This document shows, piece by piece, positions 34,079 to 42,524 of a stretch of 64,000 bases of DNA. The stretch covers positions 1 to 64,000 of the forward strand of contig NZ_VZZJ01000005.1 of the NCBI RefSeq assembly GCF_008806345.1. The letters run 5' to 3'. The stretch is from Methylobacterium planeticum. Its GTDB lineage: Bacteria; Pseudomonadota; Alphaproteobacteria; Rhizobiales; Beijerinckiaceae. The notes beneath the pieces were generated by a model. That model was not told the origin of the DNA. It saw only the letters and a list, made by a program, of their open reading frames with translations, and did not search any database. A program made the position numbers and the translations under genes. Every line of letters begins with the position of its first letter. The first letter of the stretch is position 1.

Positions 34079-35302
34079 TCAGGGGCGCGCCGCGGCCGGG
34101 CGGGACACCAGCGCCAGGGCGGCGCCGAGGCCGAGACAGGCCGCGAGGCCGAGCACGCCCCAGGCGATTGACGCGGCGTGCCAGCCCTCGCCGAGGGCGC
34201 CCTGATAGGCCTCGATGGCCCAGGCATTCGGGGTGAGCCAGCCGGCCTGCTGCAGCCAGGGCGGCATCAGGAAGCGGGGCACCATGCTGCCGCCCACCGC
34301 CGAGAGCAGGAGCACCCCGAAGGTCGAGGCGAGGTGGGCCTGCTGGCGGGTGGCGGCGGCCGCGCAGGCCGCCAGCGCGAGGCCCGCCGCCATCGCGGAG
34401 ACGAGGAGCGAGGTGGCGAGCCAGGCCGGCCAGTGCGGGCCGATCTCGACGCCGTACAGGAGGGCGGCGGCCGCGAAGATCAGCCCGGCCTGGAGGAGGC
34501 CCTGCAGGGTCAGGAAGCCGAACTTGCCGAGGACGACCACGTGCAGGCCGCCCGGACCCGCCATCAGCCGGTCGGCGAGGCCGGATTGGCGCTCCTCGAC
34601 GAGGGACATCGCCCCCTGCATGGCGGCGAAGAGCAGGAACACCGCCGTGATCGCCCCCGCGTAGTAGCCGACGCGCTCGTTCGCCCGGCCCGACGCCGTG
34701 CTCCGCCGCTCGACCAGGGAGGCGAAGGAGAAGGGCTCGCGCTTGGCCCGCTGCTCGGCGAAGGCCTGGTCCAGGAAGGCGCGCTCGTCCGGGCCGATCT
34801 TGCCGGTGCGCTCGACATCCGCGACGACGCGGGAGAGCACCACGTCGGGCAGGGATTCGTTCAGCACGCGCTGGAGCTGCCCGAGGGCGATGGGGGTGGC
34901 GAGGGCCCGCGACGGGCTCTCGACCAGCACCACCGGCTGGTCGGGGGGCGCCGGCGCGGCGGTGCCGGCGGCGGGGGGCGCCGCGAGGTCGCCGCGCAGC
35001 ACGAGGGCGACGTCGACCTCGCCGCGGCGCACGATGCCGACGATGTCGCCCAGGCTCGTGCCGTCGAGGCGCGAGACGCGCAGGGACGGGTCGGCCTCGA
35101 GCGCACCCATGAGGCGCGCGGTCGTGGCCGTCCGGGCGAGGTCGGCGAGGCCGAGATGGATGCGGATGCGGTCGCCGATGGCGCCGGAGAAGATCGCCGC
35201 GAAGATCGTGAAGATGACGGTCGGCAGCACGAAGGCCATGACCAGGGCCGCCCGGTCGCGCAGGAGGCTCAGGAGCATGACCCGGAAGGCGGCGCCGATC
35301 AT
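34079..35302 (-). CDS. ABC-2-type transporter permease, carotenoid locus
   Basis: A 407-residue ABC-2 membrane protein. One helix lies near the N-terminus (about 18-40), a large non-cytoplasmic domain spans about 45-215, and five helices follow (about 218-400). The signature stretch [24 protein letters not shown] lies after the second helix. The family exports lipids, polysaccharides or drugs. Its ATG overlaps the stop of the ATPase gene (ATGA), so the two subunits are made together. The location between two carotenoid enzyme genes suggests a lipid cargo. Confidence 0.88.
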   Translation of the reverse strand: MIGAAFRVMLLSLLRDRAALVMAFVLPTVIFTIFAAIFSGAIGDRIRIHLGLADLARTATTARLMGALEADPSLRVSRLDGTSLGDIVGIVRRGEVDVALVLRGDLAAPPAAGTAAPAPPDQPVVLVESPSRALATPIALGQLQRVLNESLPDVVLSRVVADVERTGKIGPDERAFLDQAFAEQRAKREPFSFASLVERRSTASGRANERVGYYAGAITAVFLLFAAMQGAMSLVEERQSGLADRLMAGPGGLHVVVLGKFGFLTLQGLLQAGLIFAAAALLYGVEIGPHWPAWLATSLLVSAMAAGLALAACAAAATRQQAHLASTFGVLLLSAVGGSMVPRFLMPPWLQQAGWLTPNAWAIEAYQGALGEGWHAASIAWGVLGLAACLGLGAALALVSRPAAARP

Positions 35303-36294
35303 CGGGCCGCCCTCAAGGGGCGAGGCGGGATCGGGACCGGGTCGCCGGCGCGGGATTGCAGCGCGTCGAGGTAGAGCGCGTCGAGCCCCGGGGCCCGGAC
35401 CCGCACCTCGTTCACCGGCACGCCCTGCCGGCGCAGCGCCCCGAGGAGGGCGGCCCCGTCGAGGATGTGGCCGCCGCGGCCGGAGGCCCGCCAGGTCAGC
35501 CCTGTATCGACGGGGGCGAAGCCGGCCCGGCGCAGGGCCGCCTCCGCCGCCGGGTCCGGCGGCAGCGCGAGGGCGACCTCGTGCTCCGGGGCACCGGATC
35601 GGATCCGGGCGAGGAGCTCGGCGAGCGCCCCCGCGCGCACGATCCGCCCCCCGGCCACGAAGGCGACGTGGTCGGCGAGGCGCTCGGCCTCGGCGAAGTC
35701 GTGGGTGGCGAGGAGGATGGCGGTGCCGTCCTCCCGCAGCCGCCCGAGCACCGCGTGGATCGCCGCCCGCGCGGCGAGGTCCACCCCCTGCGTCGGCTCA
35801 TCCAGGAGAACGAGGCGAGGGCGGCCCATCAGGCTCGCGGCGATGTTGACCCGGCGCTGGTAGCCGCCGGAGAGCAGGCCGACGGGGCGGCGCGCGACGT
35901 CGGCGATGTCGGTGAGCGCCAGGGCCGCCTCGACGGCCGCCCCGCGGGCGCGGCGGCCGATCCCGGCGAGCTGCGCGAAGACCCCGAGATTCTCCGCCAC
36001 GGTGAGGCGCGGATAGAGGGCGATCTCCTGGGGCACCCAGCCGATGGCGCGCCGCGCCGCGTGCACCCGGAACGGATCGGCCCCCCCGACCCGGACCCGG
36101 CCCGCATCCGGCGGCAGCCGCCCGGCGACGAGGCGCATCAGCGAGGTCTTGCCCGCGCCGTTCGGCCCGAGGAGCGCCAAGGTCCGACCGGCCGGCACGG
36201 CGAGGTCGATGCCCGCCAGGACCTGCCGGCCGCGGTAGCTGAGCGCGGCGCCCGCGATCTCGACCAGCGGCGCCTGTTCCTCCGGGGCGCCCAC
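35299..36294 (-). CDS. ABC transporter ATP-binding protein, carotenoid locus
   Basis: A 331-residue ATPase with Walker [10 protein letters not shown] (about 43-51), a Q-loop in VPQEIALYP, signature [10 protein letters not shown], Walker [13 protein letters not shown] and H-loop ATHDF. A C-terminal region of about 100 residues (from [13 protein letters not shown]) is of the type found in ABC-2 exporters such as CcmA/DrrA relatives. It starts with GTG at 36294, 11 bases after the DUF2141 gene, and overlaps the permease gene. Confidence 0.9.
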   Translation of the reverse strand: MGAPEEQAPLVEIAGAALSYRGRQVLAGIDLAVPAGRTLALLGPNGAGKTSLMRLVAGRLPPDAGRVRVGGADPFRVHAARRAIGWVPQEIALYPRLTVAENLGVFAQLAGIGRRARGAAVEAALALTDIADVARRPVGLLSGGYQRRVNIAASLMGRPRLVLLDEPTQGVDLAARAAIHAVLGRLREDGTAILLATHDFAEAERLADHVAFVAGGRIVRAGALAELLARIRSGAPEHEVALALPPDPAAEAALRRAGFAPVDTGLTWRASGRGGHILDGAALLGALRRQGVPVNEVRVRAPGLDALYLDALQSRAGDPVPIPPRPLRAAR

Positions 36295-36305
36295 GGGATC
36301 CCGCC

Positions 36306-36731
36306 TCAGCGCCGGGGCAGGGCGCGGGCGAGCCGCACCCGGACCGAGGCTCCGGGCTCGCGCAGGGCGAAGGCGGCGCCGGCGAAGTCCGGCCGCCCCG
36401 TCCGACCGGCATCCCCCGAGAAGGCGTAGGGTTCGAGGGGCAGGCCGAGCGGCGTGCGGTCGAGCCGGCGGTTGCCGTTGAGATCCTGGAAGGCCGCCAC
36501 CGCGTAGGTGCCCGGGCTGATGCCGTCGAAGACGAAGCGCCGCCGCGCCGCGCCCGCGGGGGCCTCCCGGCCCTCCCGGCAGGAGGACTCGGACAGGCCG
36601 CCCTGGCAGAGCGCCACGTAGACGGAGCCCGGCCCGGGCTCGATGCCGTCGACCTCGACGGCGACCTCCGCGGCCGAGGCCGCCCCGGACAGGCAGAGCC
36701 CGGCCGCGGCGAGGACGGAGCGGCGCCTCAC
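36306..36731 (-). CDS. Secreted DUF2141 protein, carotenoid locus
   Basis: A 141-residue protein with a signal peptide (RRRSVLAAAGLCLSGAASA) and a DUF2141 domain: FVFDGISPGTYAVAAFQDLN and NRRLDRTPLGLPLEPYAFS are diagnostic. The fold is a small secreted beta-sandwich of unknown function. The GTG start overlaps the stop of the crtN-like gene (GTGA) and the ABC genes follow, so it belongs to the same transcript. A role in binding or placing the exported lipid is possible but not shown. Confidence 0.85.
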   Translation of the reverse strand: MRRRSVLAAAGLCLSGAASAAEVAVEVDGIEPGPGSVYVALCQGGLSESSCREGREAPAGAARRRFVFDGISPGTYAVAAFQDLNGNRRLDRTPLGLPLEPYAFSGDAGRTGRPDFAGAAFALREPGASVRVRLARALPRR

Positions 36732-38329
36732 GAAGCCTCGCCGCCCGCCGTCAGGGCTGCCGTCTCCGGCATGCCGACCGCGCTGGCGGGCACCCGCACC
36801 CCGGCGAGTTCCTCGATGAGGAGCCGCGCGGTGATGCGCGCGCCCTCGTAGATCACCGGCAGACCGGAGCCCGGATGGGTGCCGCCGCCGACGAGGTAAA
36901 GGCCCGGCCCGAAGCGGTTGTGGGGCCGGAAGTACAGCATCTGCATCAGGTCGTGCGCGAGGTTGAAGGTGGCGCCCTCGTGCACCGCGAAATCGTCGCG
37001 CCACTGGGTCGGATCGACGATGCGCTCGTAGCGGATGCGGGATTCCAGATCCTCCAGGCCGAGGAGCCTCAGGCGCTCGAGGACGAGCCGGCGGTAAGGC
37101 GGGCGGGTCGCGGGCCAGTCGATCCCGGCCTTCAGGTTCGGCACCGGCACCAGCACGTAGAGGGCGGTGTGGCCGGGGGGCGCCATGCCGCCATCAGTGT
37201 AGCCGGCGTGCTGCACGTAGAGGGAGGGCTCCATCGGCAGGGTGCCGTCGGTGATCTCCCGGATGTTGCGGGCGTAGTCCTTGGCCAGCAGGATGGTGTG
37301 GTGGCCGAGCGTCTCGGGCATCCGCCCCTCGAGCCCGAGATACATCATGAAGGTCGAGCAGGAGAGGCGCGCCTTGGCGATCTTGGCGTCGCGCCAGCGC
37401 GGCCGGTGGGTCTGGGGCACGAGGTCCCGGATGACCTTGGCGAAGTCGCCGTTGATCACGACCGCGTCCGCCTGGAGGTGCTCGGAGCCGGCCACGACGC
37501 CGTTCGCGCGCTTGCCCGCGAAGGTGACCCGGTCGACGGCCTGGCCGAGGCGGACATCGACGCCCATGCGCCGGGCGAGACCCGCCATCGCCTCGGAGAC
37601 CGCGCCGCACCCGCCCACCGGGTGATAGACCCCGTGCTCGTATTCGAGGAAGGACAGGATCGTGAACAGGCTCGGGCAGCGGAAGGGCGACATCCCGAGA
37701 TACTTGGTCTGGAACGCGAAGGCGAGGCGCACGCGCGGGTCGGCGAAGTAGCGCTTGAGGTCGCCGTCGACGCTGCGCCCGGGATGCAGGTGCGGCAGCG
37801 CCGTCAGCATCGCCGGGGAGGCCATGCTGCGCAGGGTGTGGAAGGCCTGCTCCAGCACCGGCTTGAAGAACTTCAGCTTGACCCGGTTGTCGGCGAAGAA
37901 GCGGCGGACGTTCCTGGCATCGTCCGGGGCGATGCGGGCGACCTCGGCCTCGAGCCGGTCCATGTCGGCGGTGGCGCGGATCTCGCCGCCCTCCTCGAAG
38001 ACGAGGTGGTATTGCGGGTCGAGGCGCTCCAGGCGGACATGGTCCTCCAGGCGCTCGCCGCAGGAGGCGAAGATGTCGGCCAGGATCTGGGGGTAGAGGA
38101 AGAAGGTCGGGCCGATGTCGAAGCGGTAGCTGCCCGGCGCCTCGACGGTCTTGGTGCGGCCGCCGACCGCCTCGTCCTTGTCGAAGACCGTGACGTGCAG
38201 GCCGGCGCGCGCGAGCAGGAGCGCCGTCGCCAAGCCGCCGGGACCGGCACCGACGATGATGACCCGGCGTCCGGACAGGGTCCGCAGGCCGTCCCGTGAC
38301 TGAAGCAACGCCGATGACTCCCGCAACAT
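36728..38329 (-). CDS. CrtI-family carotenoid desaturase, CrtN-like
   Basis: A 533-residue FAD enzyme with RVIIVGAGPGGLATALLLAR at about 22-41, VGGRTKTVEAPGSYRFDIGP, and a C-terminal LYLVGGGTHPGSGLPVIYEG block. The YVQHAGYTDGGMAPPGHTAL segment is of the desaturase type. Methylobacterium pigments are reported to be C30 carotenoids made from squalene, where CrtN desaturates the chain. Assignment to CrtN rather than a C40 phytoene desaturase is an inference from genus and gene set. It heads the unit crtN-like–DUF2141–ABC ATPase–ABC permease. Confidence 0.87.
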   Translation of the reverse strand: MLRESSALLQSRDGLRTLSGRRVIIVGAGPGGLATALLLARAGLHVTVFDKDEAVGGRTKTVEAPGSYRFDIGPTFFLYPQILADIFASCGERLEDHVRLERLDPQYHLVFEEGGEIRATADMDRLEAEVARIAPDDARNVRRFFADNRVKLKFFKPVLEQAFHTLRSMASPAMLTALPHLHPGRSVDGDLKRYFADPRVRLAFAFQTKYLGMSPFRCPSLFTILSFLEYEHGVYHPVGGCGAVSEAMAGLARRMGVDVRLGQAVDRVTFAGKRANGVVAGSEHLQADAVVINGDFAKVIRDLVPQTHRPRWRDAKIAKARLSCSTFMMYLGLEGRMPETLGHHTILLAKDYARNIREITDGTLPMEPSLYVQHAGYTDGGMAPPGHTALYVLVPVPNLKAGIDWPATRPPYRRLVLERLRLLGLEDLESRIRYERIVDPTQWRDDFAVHEGATFNLAHDLMQMLYFRPHNRFGPGLYLVGGGTHPGSGLPVIYEGARITARLLIEELAGVRVPASAVGMPETAALTAGGEAS

Positions 38330-38390
38330 GCCGCCCGCCGGCCAGGATGTCCGAATCGCGGATGCCCGTCGAACACCCTTCCGGCCTGCT

Positions 38391-38425
38391 CAAGGCCAAG
38401 CTAGGTCGGGACGACCGCGAGGCAA
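38391..38425 (-). promoter_or_regulatory. Candidate promoter for the crtN-like unit
   Basis: On the minus strand TTGCCT (38425-38420) and TAGCTT (38403-38398) are separated by 16 bases, about 70 bases before the ATG at 38329. The hexamers and spacer match those before the crtP-like gene (34033-34006), which suggests the same sigma factor or joint regulation. Confidence 0.55.
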
Positions 38426-38480
38426 TTGTCACTCATTGTCGCGCTCCCGCTCCCGGTCGCGCGCCCGGTCGCAACCGTCC

Positions 38481-39296
38481 TCAGCCGCGTCGCGGGAGGC
38501 GGGCAAGGTGGTGCAGCGCGATGGCGCCCGCGGTCGCGACGTTGAGGGAATCGAAGCCCGCCGCCATCGGGATGCGCAGGGTGCGGGCCCGCGCCATCAG
38601 GCCCCCCGGCAGGCCCGGCCCCTCGGTGCCGACGAGGAGGAGCGCCCGGGGCAGGGGCGGCAGGTCGGCCAGGGTCTCGCCGCCGCCCGGCGACAGGGCG
38701 AGGGGGACGAGGCCGAGGTGCTCGGCCAGAGCGAGCCAGTCCGCGCCGCGCGGGAGCCGCGCGAAGGGCGTGATCAGGGCGGCGCCTGCCGAGACCCGGA
38801 TCGCCTTGCGGTAGAGCGGGTCGCAGGTCTCCGCGTCGAGGAGCACCGCATCCGCCCCGAAGGCGGCCGCGTTGCGGAACAGGCCCCCGACATTGTCGTG
38901 GTTCGTCAGGCCCGCGAGCCCGAGGACGAGGGCCGGCGCGGGGCCGGGCGGCACCAGGGCGGCGGCCTCGGGCTCCGCCCCGCGGATCCCGACCGCCAGG
39001 ACGCCGCGGTGGATCGGGAAGCCCGCCACCGCGCTCATCACCGCCTTGGCGGCGGCGTAGACCGGCGGCGGCTCCGGCAGGTCCGCGAACGCGTCCGCGA
39101 GGCCGGGCCAGCGCTCGGGGGCGACGAGGATCGATTCCGCCCGGAAGCGCGCGGCCCGCGACAGCAGCAGGCGCAGGGTGACGGCCCCCTCGACGATGAA
39201 GCGGCCCTGCCGCCCGATCAGGTCCCGCTCGCGCATCGCCGTGTAGGGGGCGAGGCGGGGATCGGCCGGATCGTCGATGGGGATCGGCGCGGACAA
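38481..39296 (-). CDS. TrmH/SpoU-family RNA 2'-O-methyltransferase
   Basis: A 271-residue SPOUT methyltransferase. An N-terminal RNA-binding domain (about 1-95, with GRFIVEGAVTLRLLL) precedes the knotted catalytic domain with NHDNVGGLFRNAAAFGADAV, LLVGTEGPGLP and DSLNVATAGAIALHHLA, the three SpoU motifs that bind S-adenosylmethionine. It should methylate a ribose in rRNA or tRNA; the site is not predictable. The next gene upstream on the same strand, the MaoC gene, ends only four bases away. Confidence 0.9.
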   Translation of the reverse strand: MSAPIPIDDPADPRLAPYTAMRERDLIGRQGRFIVEGAVTLRLLLSRAARFRAESILVAPERWPGLADAFADLPEPPPVYAAAKAVMSAVAGFPIHRGVLAVGIRGAEPEAAALVPPGPAPALVLGLAGLTNHDNVGGLFRNAAAFGADAVLLDAETCDPLYRKAIRVSAGAALITPFARLPRGADWLALAEHLGLVPLALSPGGGETLADLPPLPRALLLVGTEGPGLPGGLMARARTLRIPMAAGFDSLNVATAGAIALHHLARLPRRG

Positions 39297-39300
39297 GCCC

Positions 39301-39777
39301 TCAGGCGCCCGGGCGCCCGCCCATGCGGATCGCCAGGGGGTCGGCCTCCTCCTTCTTCGGCACCTTCACCAGGGCCTCGCCGTCGAGCACGACCTCGCCG
39401 GCCACCGAGCAGGTGCACGTGAGGCGGGCGCGGCGGCGCTCGGGCACCAGCTCGGCCACTTCCACGGTGACCTCGACGGTGTCGCCGATGCGCACGGGCG
39501 CGCGGAAGTTCAGGGTCTGGCTGATGTAGACGGCGCCGGGGCCGGGCAGCCGCGTGCCGAGCACGGCCGAGATCAGGCCCGCCGTGTAGAGTCCGTGGGC
39601 GATGCGGGTGCCGAAGGGCGTGCGCGCCGCGAAGTGCTCCGAGAGGTGGATCGGGTTGCGGTCGCCGGTGATCTCGGCGAAGCCCACCACGTCGGAGGAG
39701 GCGATGACCTTGGTCAGGGTCTCGGAGAGACCGACCTCAAGGTCCTCGAAATACAGAATGCGCAGCTCCGGCAACAT
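39301..39777 (-). CDS. MaoC-family (R)-specific enoyl-CoA hydratase
   Basis: A 158-residue single hot-dog domain. The hydratase motif FAEITGDRNPIHLSEHFA carries the catalytic Asp and His, and TRIAHGLYTAGLISAV and YISQTLNFRAPVRIGDTV follow. It probably hydrates enoyl-CoA in fatty acid or polyhydroxyalkanoate metabolism. The ATG at 39777 has GAGAAGGGG upstream. It shares the strand with the methyltransferase gene four bases downstream. Confidence 0.88.
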   Translation of the reverse strand: MLPELRILYFEDLEVGLSETLTKVIASSDVVGFAEITGDRNPIHLSEHFAARTPFGTRIAHGLYTAGLISAVLGTRLPGPGAVYISQTLNFRAPVRIGDTVEVTVEVAELVPERRRARLTCTCSVAGEVVLDGEALVKVPKKEEADPLAIRMGGRPGA

Positions 39778-39983
39778 CGGTGGCCCCTTCTCGCGTGATC
39801 CGGCGCGCCGATACGGCGCAGATTGCGCCCGGCCTCGCACAGGCGCGCCACCGAATCCAGTATCGCGCGCAGGAAAATTCCACATCCCAATTTCCACCTC
39901 GACAGGCGGCCCGGCCATGCGCGATGAGGCGGGCGCGCGGGCGAGACCGCCCGGCCGTTCCCTCCCGAGATCCGGAAGCCTTC

Positions 39984-40640
39984 GTGTCCCTCCCGCCCGA
40001 GCCCGCGCCGCGCCTGCGCCCCGTCGTCGCCCGCGTGGCGGGGCTGAACCTCGCCTATTTCGGCGTCGAGATCGCGGTGGCCCTCTCCATCGGCTCGGTG
40101 GCGCTGATCGCCGACAGCCTCGACTTCCTGGAGGATGCGGCGATCAACCTGCTGATCTTCGCCGGCATCGGCTGGAGCGCGCGCAACCGGGCCCGCCTCG
40201 GCACGGTCCTGGCCGGCATCCTGCTGGTGCCCGCCCTCGCCACCGCCTACGCGGCCTACGAGAAGGTCTCGGACCTCGCCGCCCCCGCGCCGATCCCGCT
40301 GACGCTCACCGGCGCGGGGGCGCTCGCCGTCAACGTGGCCTGCGCGCTGATGCTCGCCCGGCACCGGCACGGGGCGGGCAGCCTGACGCGCGCGGCCTAC
40401 CTCTCCGCCCGCAACGACACGGTGGCCAACCTCGCGGTGATCGCCGCCGGCCTCGCCACCGCCCTCTACCCCTCGGCCTGGCCGGACCTCGTGGCGGCGG
40501 CCGGGATCGCGATCCTCAACGCGGATTCGGCCCACGACATCCTCAAGGCCGCCCGCGCCGAGCATCGCGCCGCGCGCGCGGTGGAGACCGGCGTGGCCGG
40601 CCCGGCCGGCCCGGCCGGGCCGGGCCGCACGGGAGCCTGA
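39984..40640 (+). CDS. Cation diffusion facilitator-like transporter
   Basis: A 218-residue protein with six hydrophobic segments over about residues 12-195 and no cytoplasmic C-terminal metal domain. LNLAYFGVEIAVALSIGSVALIADSLDFLEDA is the typical first helix pair (quoted only in part as motif DSLDFLEDA), and AAYLSARNDTVANLAVI matches the fifth helix, where the usual His-Asp pair appears as Asn-Asp. The metal is uncertain. The start is taken as GTG 39984 (GGAAG upstream); an ATG at 39924 is an alternative. It precedes a phosphoesterase gene by two bases. Confidence 0.8.
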   Translation: MSLPPEPAPRLRPVVARVAGLNLAYFGVEIAVALSIGSVALIADSLDFLEDAAINLLIFAGIGWSARNRARLGTVLAGILLVPALATAYAAYEKVSDLAAPAPIPLTLTGAGALAVNVACALMLARHRHGAGSLTRAAYLSARNDTVANLAVIAAGLATALYPSAWPDLVAAAGIAILNADSAHDILKAARAEHRAARAVETGVAGPAGPAGPGRTGA

Positions 40641-40642
40641 CG

Positions 40643-41494
40643 ATGCGCCTCTTCCCCATCTCCGACCTGCATCTCGAGCGGCGCCGGCCCGACCTGATCC
40701 CGCGCCCGAGCGCGCCCTTCGACGTCCTCGTCTGCGCCGGCGACCTGCACGAGGGGCACCCGGAGCGCGGGCTCGCGACCCTGCGCGACCTCGCGGGCGA
40801 GAGGCCGGTCGTCCTGGTGCCGGGCAACCACGAGCATTACGCGCCGACGGGCGACGACCGGACCGCGCCGGAGCTGATCGCCGCGCTGGAGCGCGAGGTC
40901 GCGCGCCTGAACGAGGCGGGGCCGGGCGGCCCGATCCACCTGCTCCGGGGCGGGGGCGCGGTGGTGATCGACGGCGTGCGCTTCGTCGGCACCACCCTGT
41001 GGAGCGACTGGTCGCTGGCCGGGCGCTGGCTCACCCCCGAGACGCCGGACCGGCCCGAGGACCCGGTCGCCTACGCGGCCGCCCGGATGACCGATCCGGT
41101 CACGGGCTCGCGGGAATACCGGGGCTCGATCCGCAAGGCCGACCGCACGCCCTGGCAGCCCGCCGACGCCATGGCGGCGCACGCGGCCGAGCGGGCGGCC
41201 CTGCTCGCCGCCCTGCGCCGCCCCCATGACGGTCCGACGGTGGCGGTGACGCATCATCCGGCGAGCCCGGGCGCGGCCGACGCCTATCGGGACGCCCCCG
41301 GGGTGCCCTGGTGGGTGCCGGCCTTCTACGCCACGACGCTCCTCGACGACCTGCCCGACGCGGAGCGCCCGGAGGTCTGGATCTCCGGCCATTTCCACGC
41401 CGGGCACGACCTGCGGATCGGGCGCTGCCGCTGGGTCGCGAACCCGGTCGAGGACCGAAACTTCGACCCCAGCCGGATCGTATCGGTCGGGTAG
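40643..41494 (+). CDS. Calcineurin-like metallophosphoesterase
   Basis: A 283-residue phosphoesterase with the full set of metal motifs: SDLHLE (7-12), CAGDLHEG, PGNHEHY, VTHHPASPG and ISGHFHAGHD. It should use two metal ions to hydrolyse a phosphoester in the cytoplasm. The substrate is not predictable. Probably co-transcribed with the upstream transporter gene. Confidence 0.9.
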   Translation: MRLFPISDLHLERRRPDLIPRPSAPFDVLVCAGDLHEGHPERGLATLRDLAGERPVVLVPGNHEHYAPTGDDRTAPELIAALEREVARLNEAGPGGPIHLLRGGGAVVIDGVRFVGTTLWSDWSLAGRWLTPETPDRPEDPVAYAAARMTDPVTGSREYRGSIRKADRTPWQPADAMAAHAAERAALLAALRRPHDGPTVAVTHHPASPGAADAYRDAPGVPWWVPAFYATTLLDDLPDAERPEVWISGHFHAGHDLRIGRCRWVANPVEDRNFDPSRIVSVG

Positions 41495-41602
41495 GGCGCG
41501 CCCACGGGCGCCGGCCCCGGGCGCGGCCGGCTTGGCGGCGGAGGCGCCCGCCCCATCTCGCCGCGGAGCCGCCCCGCAGGCGCGGCCGAGGAAGGACGCC
41601 CC

Positions 41603-41824
41603 ATGAACAGCTTCATCGCCGTCGTGCTGGTCTGCGCCAGCGCGATCCCGACCGAATCCTGCACCGACGACAAGGCCATCGAGGTGCGCAAGGTCCGGGT
41701 CGCGAACGAGCTCGGCTGCTCGAGCGGCTGGCAGGAGATCATCGCCCGCACCGACCTGCGCGAGGAGATCGGCAGGACGACCTACCTCAAGACCGAGTGC
41801 CGGCGGGTGAAGCAGCCGGGCTGA
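41603..41824 (+). CDS. Small secreted-looking Cys-containing protein
   Basis: A 73-residue product with a hydrophobic start (MNSFIAVVLVCASAIP) and four Cys in total; ESCTDDKAIEVRKV and GCSSGWQEIIA are distinctive and plausible as a small periplasmic, disulfide-containing protein. AAGGA lies ten bases before the ATG. I recognise no named family. It ends four bases before the convergent pterin dehydratase gene. Confidence 0.7.
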   Translation: MNSFIAVVLVCASAIPTESCTDDKAIEVRKVRVANELGCSSGWQEIIARTDLREEIGRTTYLKTECRRVKQPG

Positions 41825-41828
41825 GGCC

Positions 41829-42206
41829 TCAGCGGTCGTGCTTGATGTAGGCGAAGCGCGGGTCCGTCGGGGTGCCCTCGAGGGGGCCGCCCTCCGTGCC
41901 GGGCTGCCAGTCGATCACCTCCTCGATCTTGCGGGCGAGGGCGAAGTCCTTCTCGGTGATGCCCTTGGCGGCGTGGTTCATCAGCCGCACCTCGACCCAG
42001 GCGTAGGAGGCGGTGAGATCGGGGTGGTGCCAGGCGGCCTCCGCGAGATGGCCCACCGTGTTGATGACCATGAGCGTGCTCTTCCAGCCCGCGGTCTTGT
42101 AGGTCCGGCGGATCCAGCCGTCCTCGTAGCGCCAACGCGGCAGTTCGGTCCTCAGCCGCTCGACGATCGCCTCGTCGTCAAGCACGCCCTCGCGCCGTTC
42201 GCCCAT
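41829..42206 (-). CDS. phhB: Pterin-4a-carbinolamine dehydratase
   Basis: A 125-residue PCD/DCoH protein that dehydrates 4a-hydroxytetrahydropterin during pterin recycling. WHHPDLTASYAWVEVRLMNHAAKGITEKDF carries the catalytic His-His and the later His; only the shorter motifs HHPD and TEKDF need be relied on. The ATG at 42206 has a strong GGAGG six bases upstream, so the longer frame from 42218 is rejected. No aromatic amino-acid hydroxylase lies nearby. Confidence 0.9.
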   Translation of the reverse strand: MGERREGVLDDEAIVERLRTELPRWRYEDGWIRRTYKTAGWKSTLMVINTVGHLAEAAWHHPDLTASYAWVEVRLMNHAAKGITEKDFALARKIEEVIDWQPGTEGGPLEGTPTDPRFAYIKHDR

Positions 42207-42524
42207 CGCAGCCTCCAAGATCGAGATGGCGCGAGCCTGCGCCTCCGGGGTTGCCGGCGCAAGGGACCGGGCCTTTCAGGGCGGAGGCCGGATCGACCGG
42301 ACCGCGGCACGGCGGCCGGCCGGGCTTCCGGGCCCCGCGCCCCGGTCAAGAGCACGCATCCCCGGTCAAAAGCACACATCCCCGGCCTGTGGACGGCCGG
42401 GGCACGAGGCCGTAAGGACGTTCGCAACGGGGATCGTCACGGTTGCGCATCCCGGCCCAGGCGAGACGCCCGCGGGCCGGAGCGGGGACGCGGGCGGTCG
42501 CAGCACAATCGGGGAGAAGGCGCC
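42207..42524. other. Divergent region between phhB and the ABC transporter operon
   Basis: 318 bases with no protein gene. It contains two adjacent 20-base direct repeats at 42341-42380, a possible operator, and should hold the promoters of both flanking transcripts. Confidence 0.5.
42341..42380. repeat. Two 20-bp direct repeats, possible operator
   Basis: CCCGGTCAAGAGCACGCATC is followed directly by a copy with two mismatches, and then by CCCGGCC. The unit length is close to two helical turns, which would place two sites on the same DNA face. They lie about 145 bases before the start of an ABC transporter operon. Confidence 0.6.
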
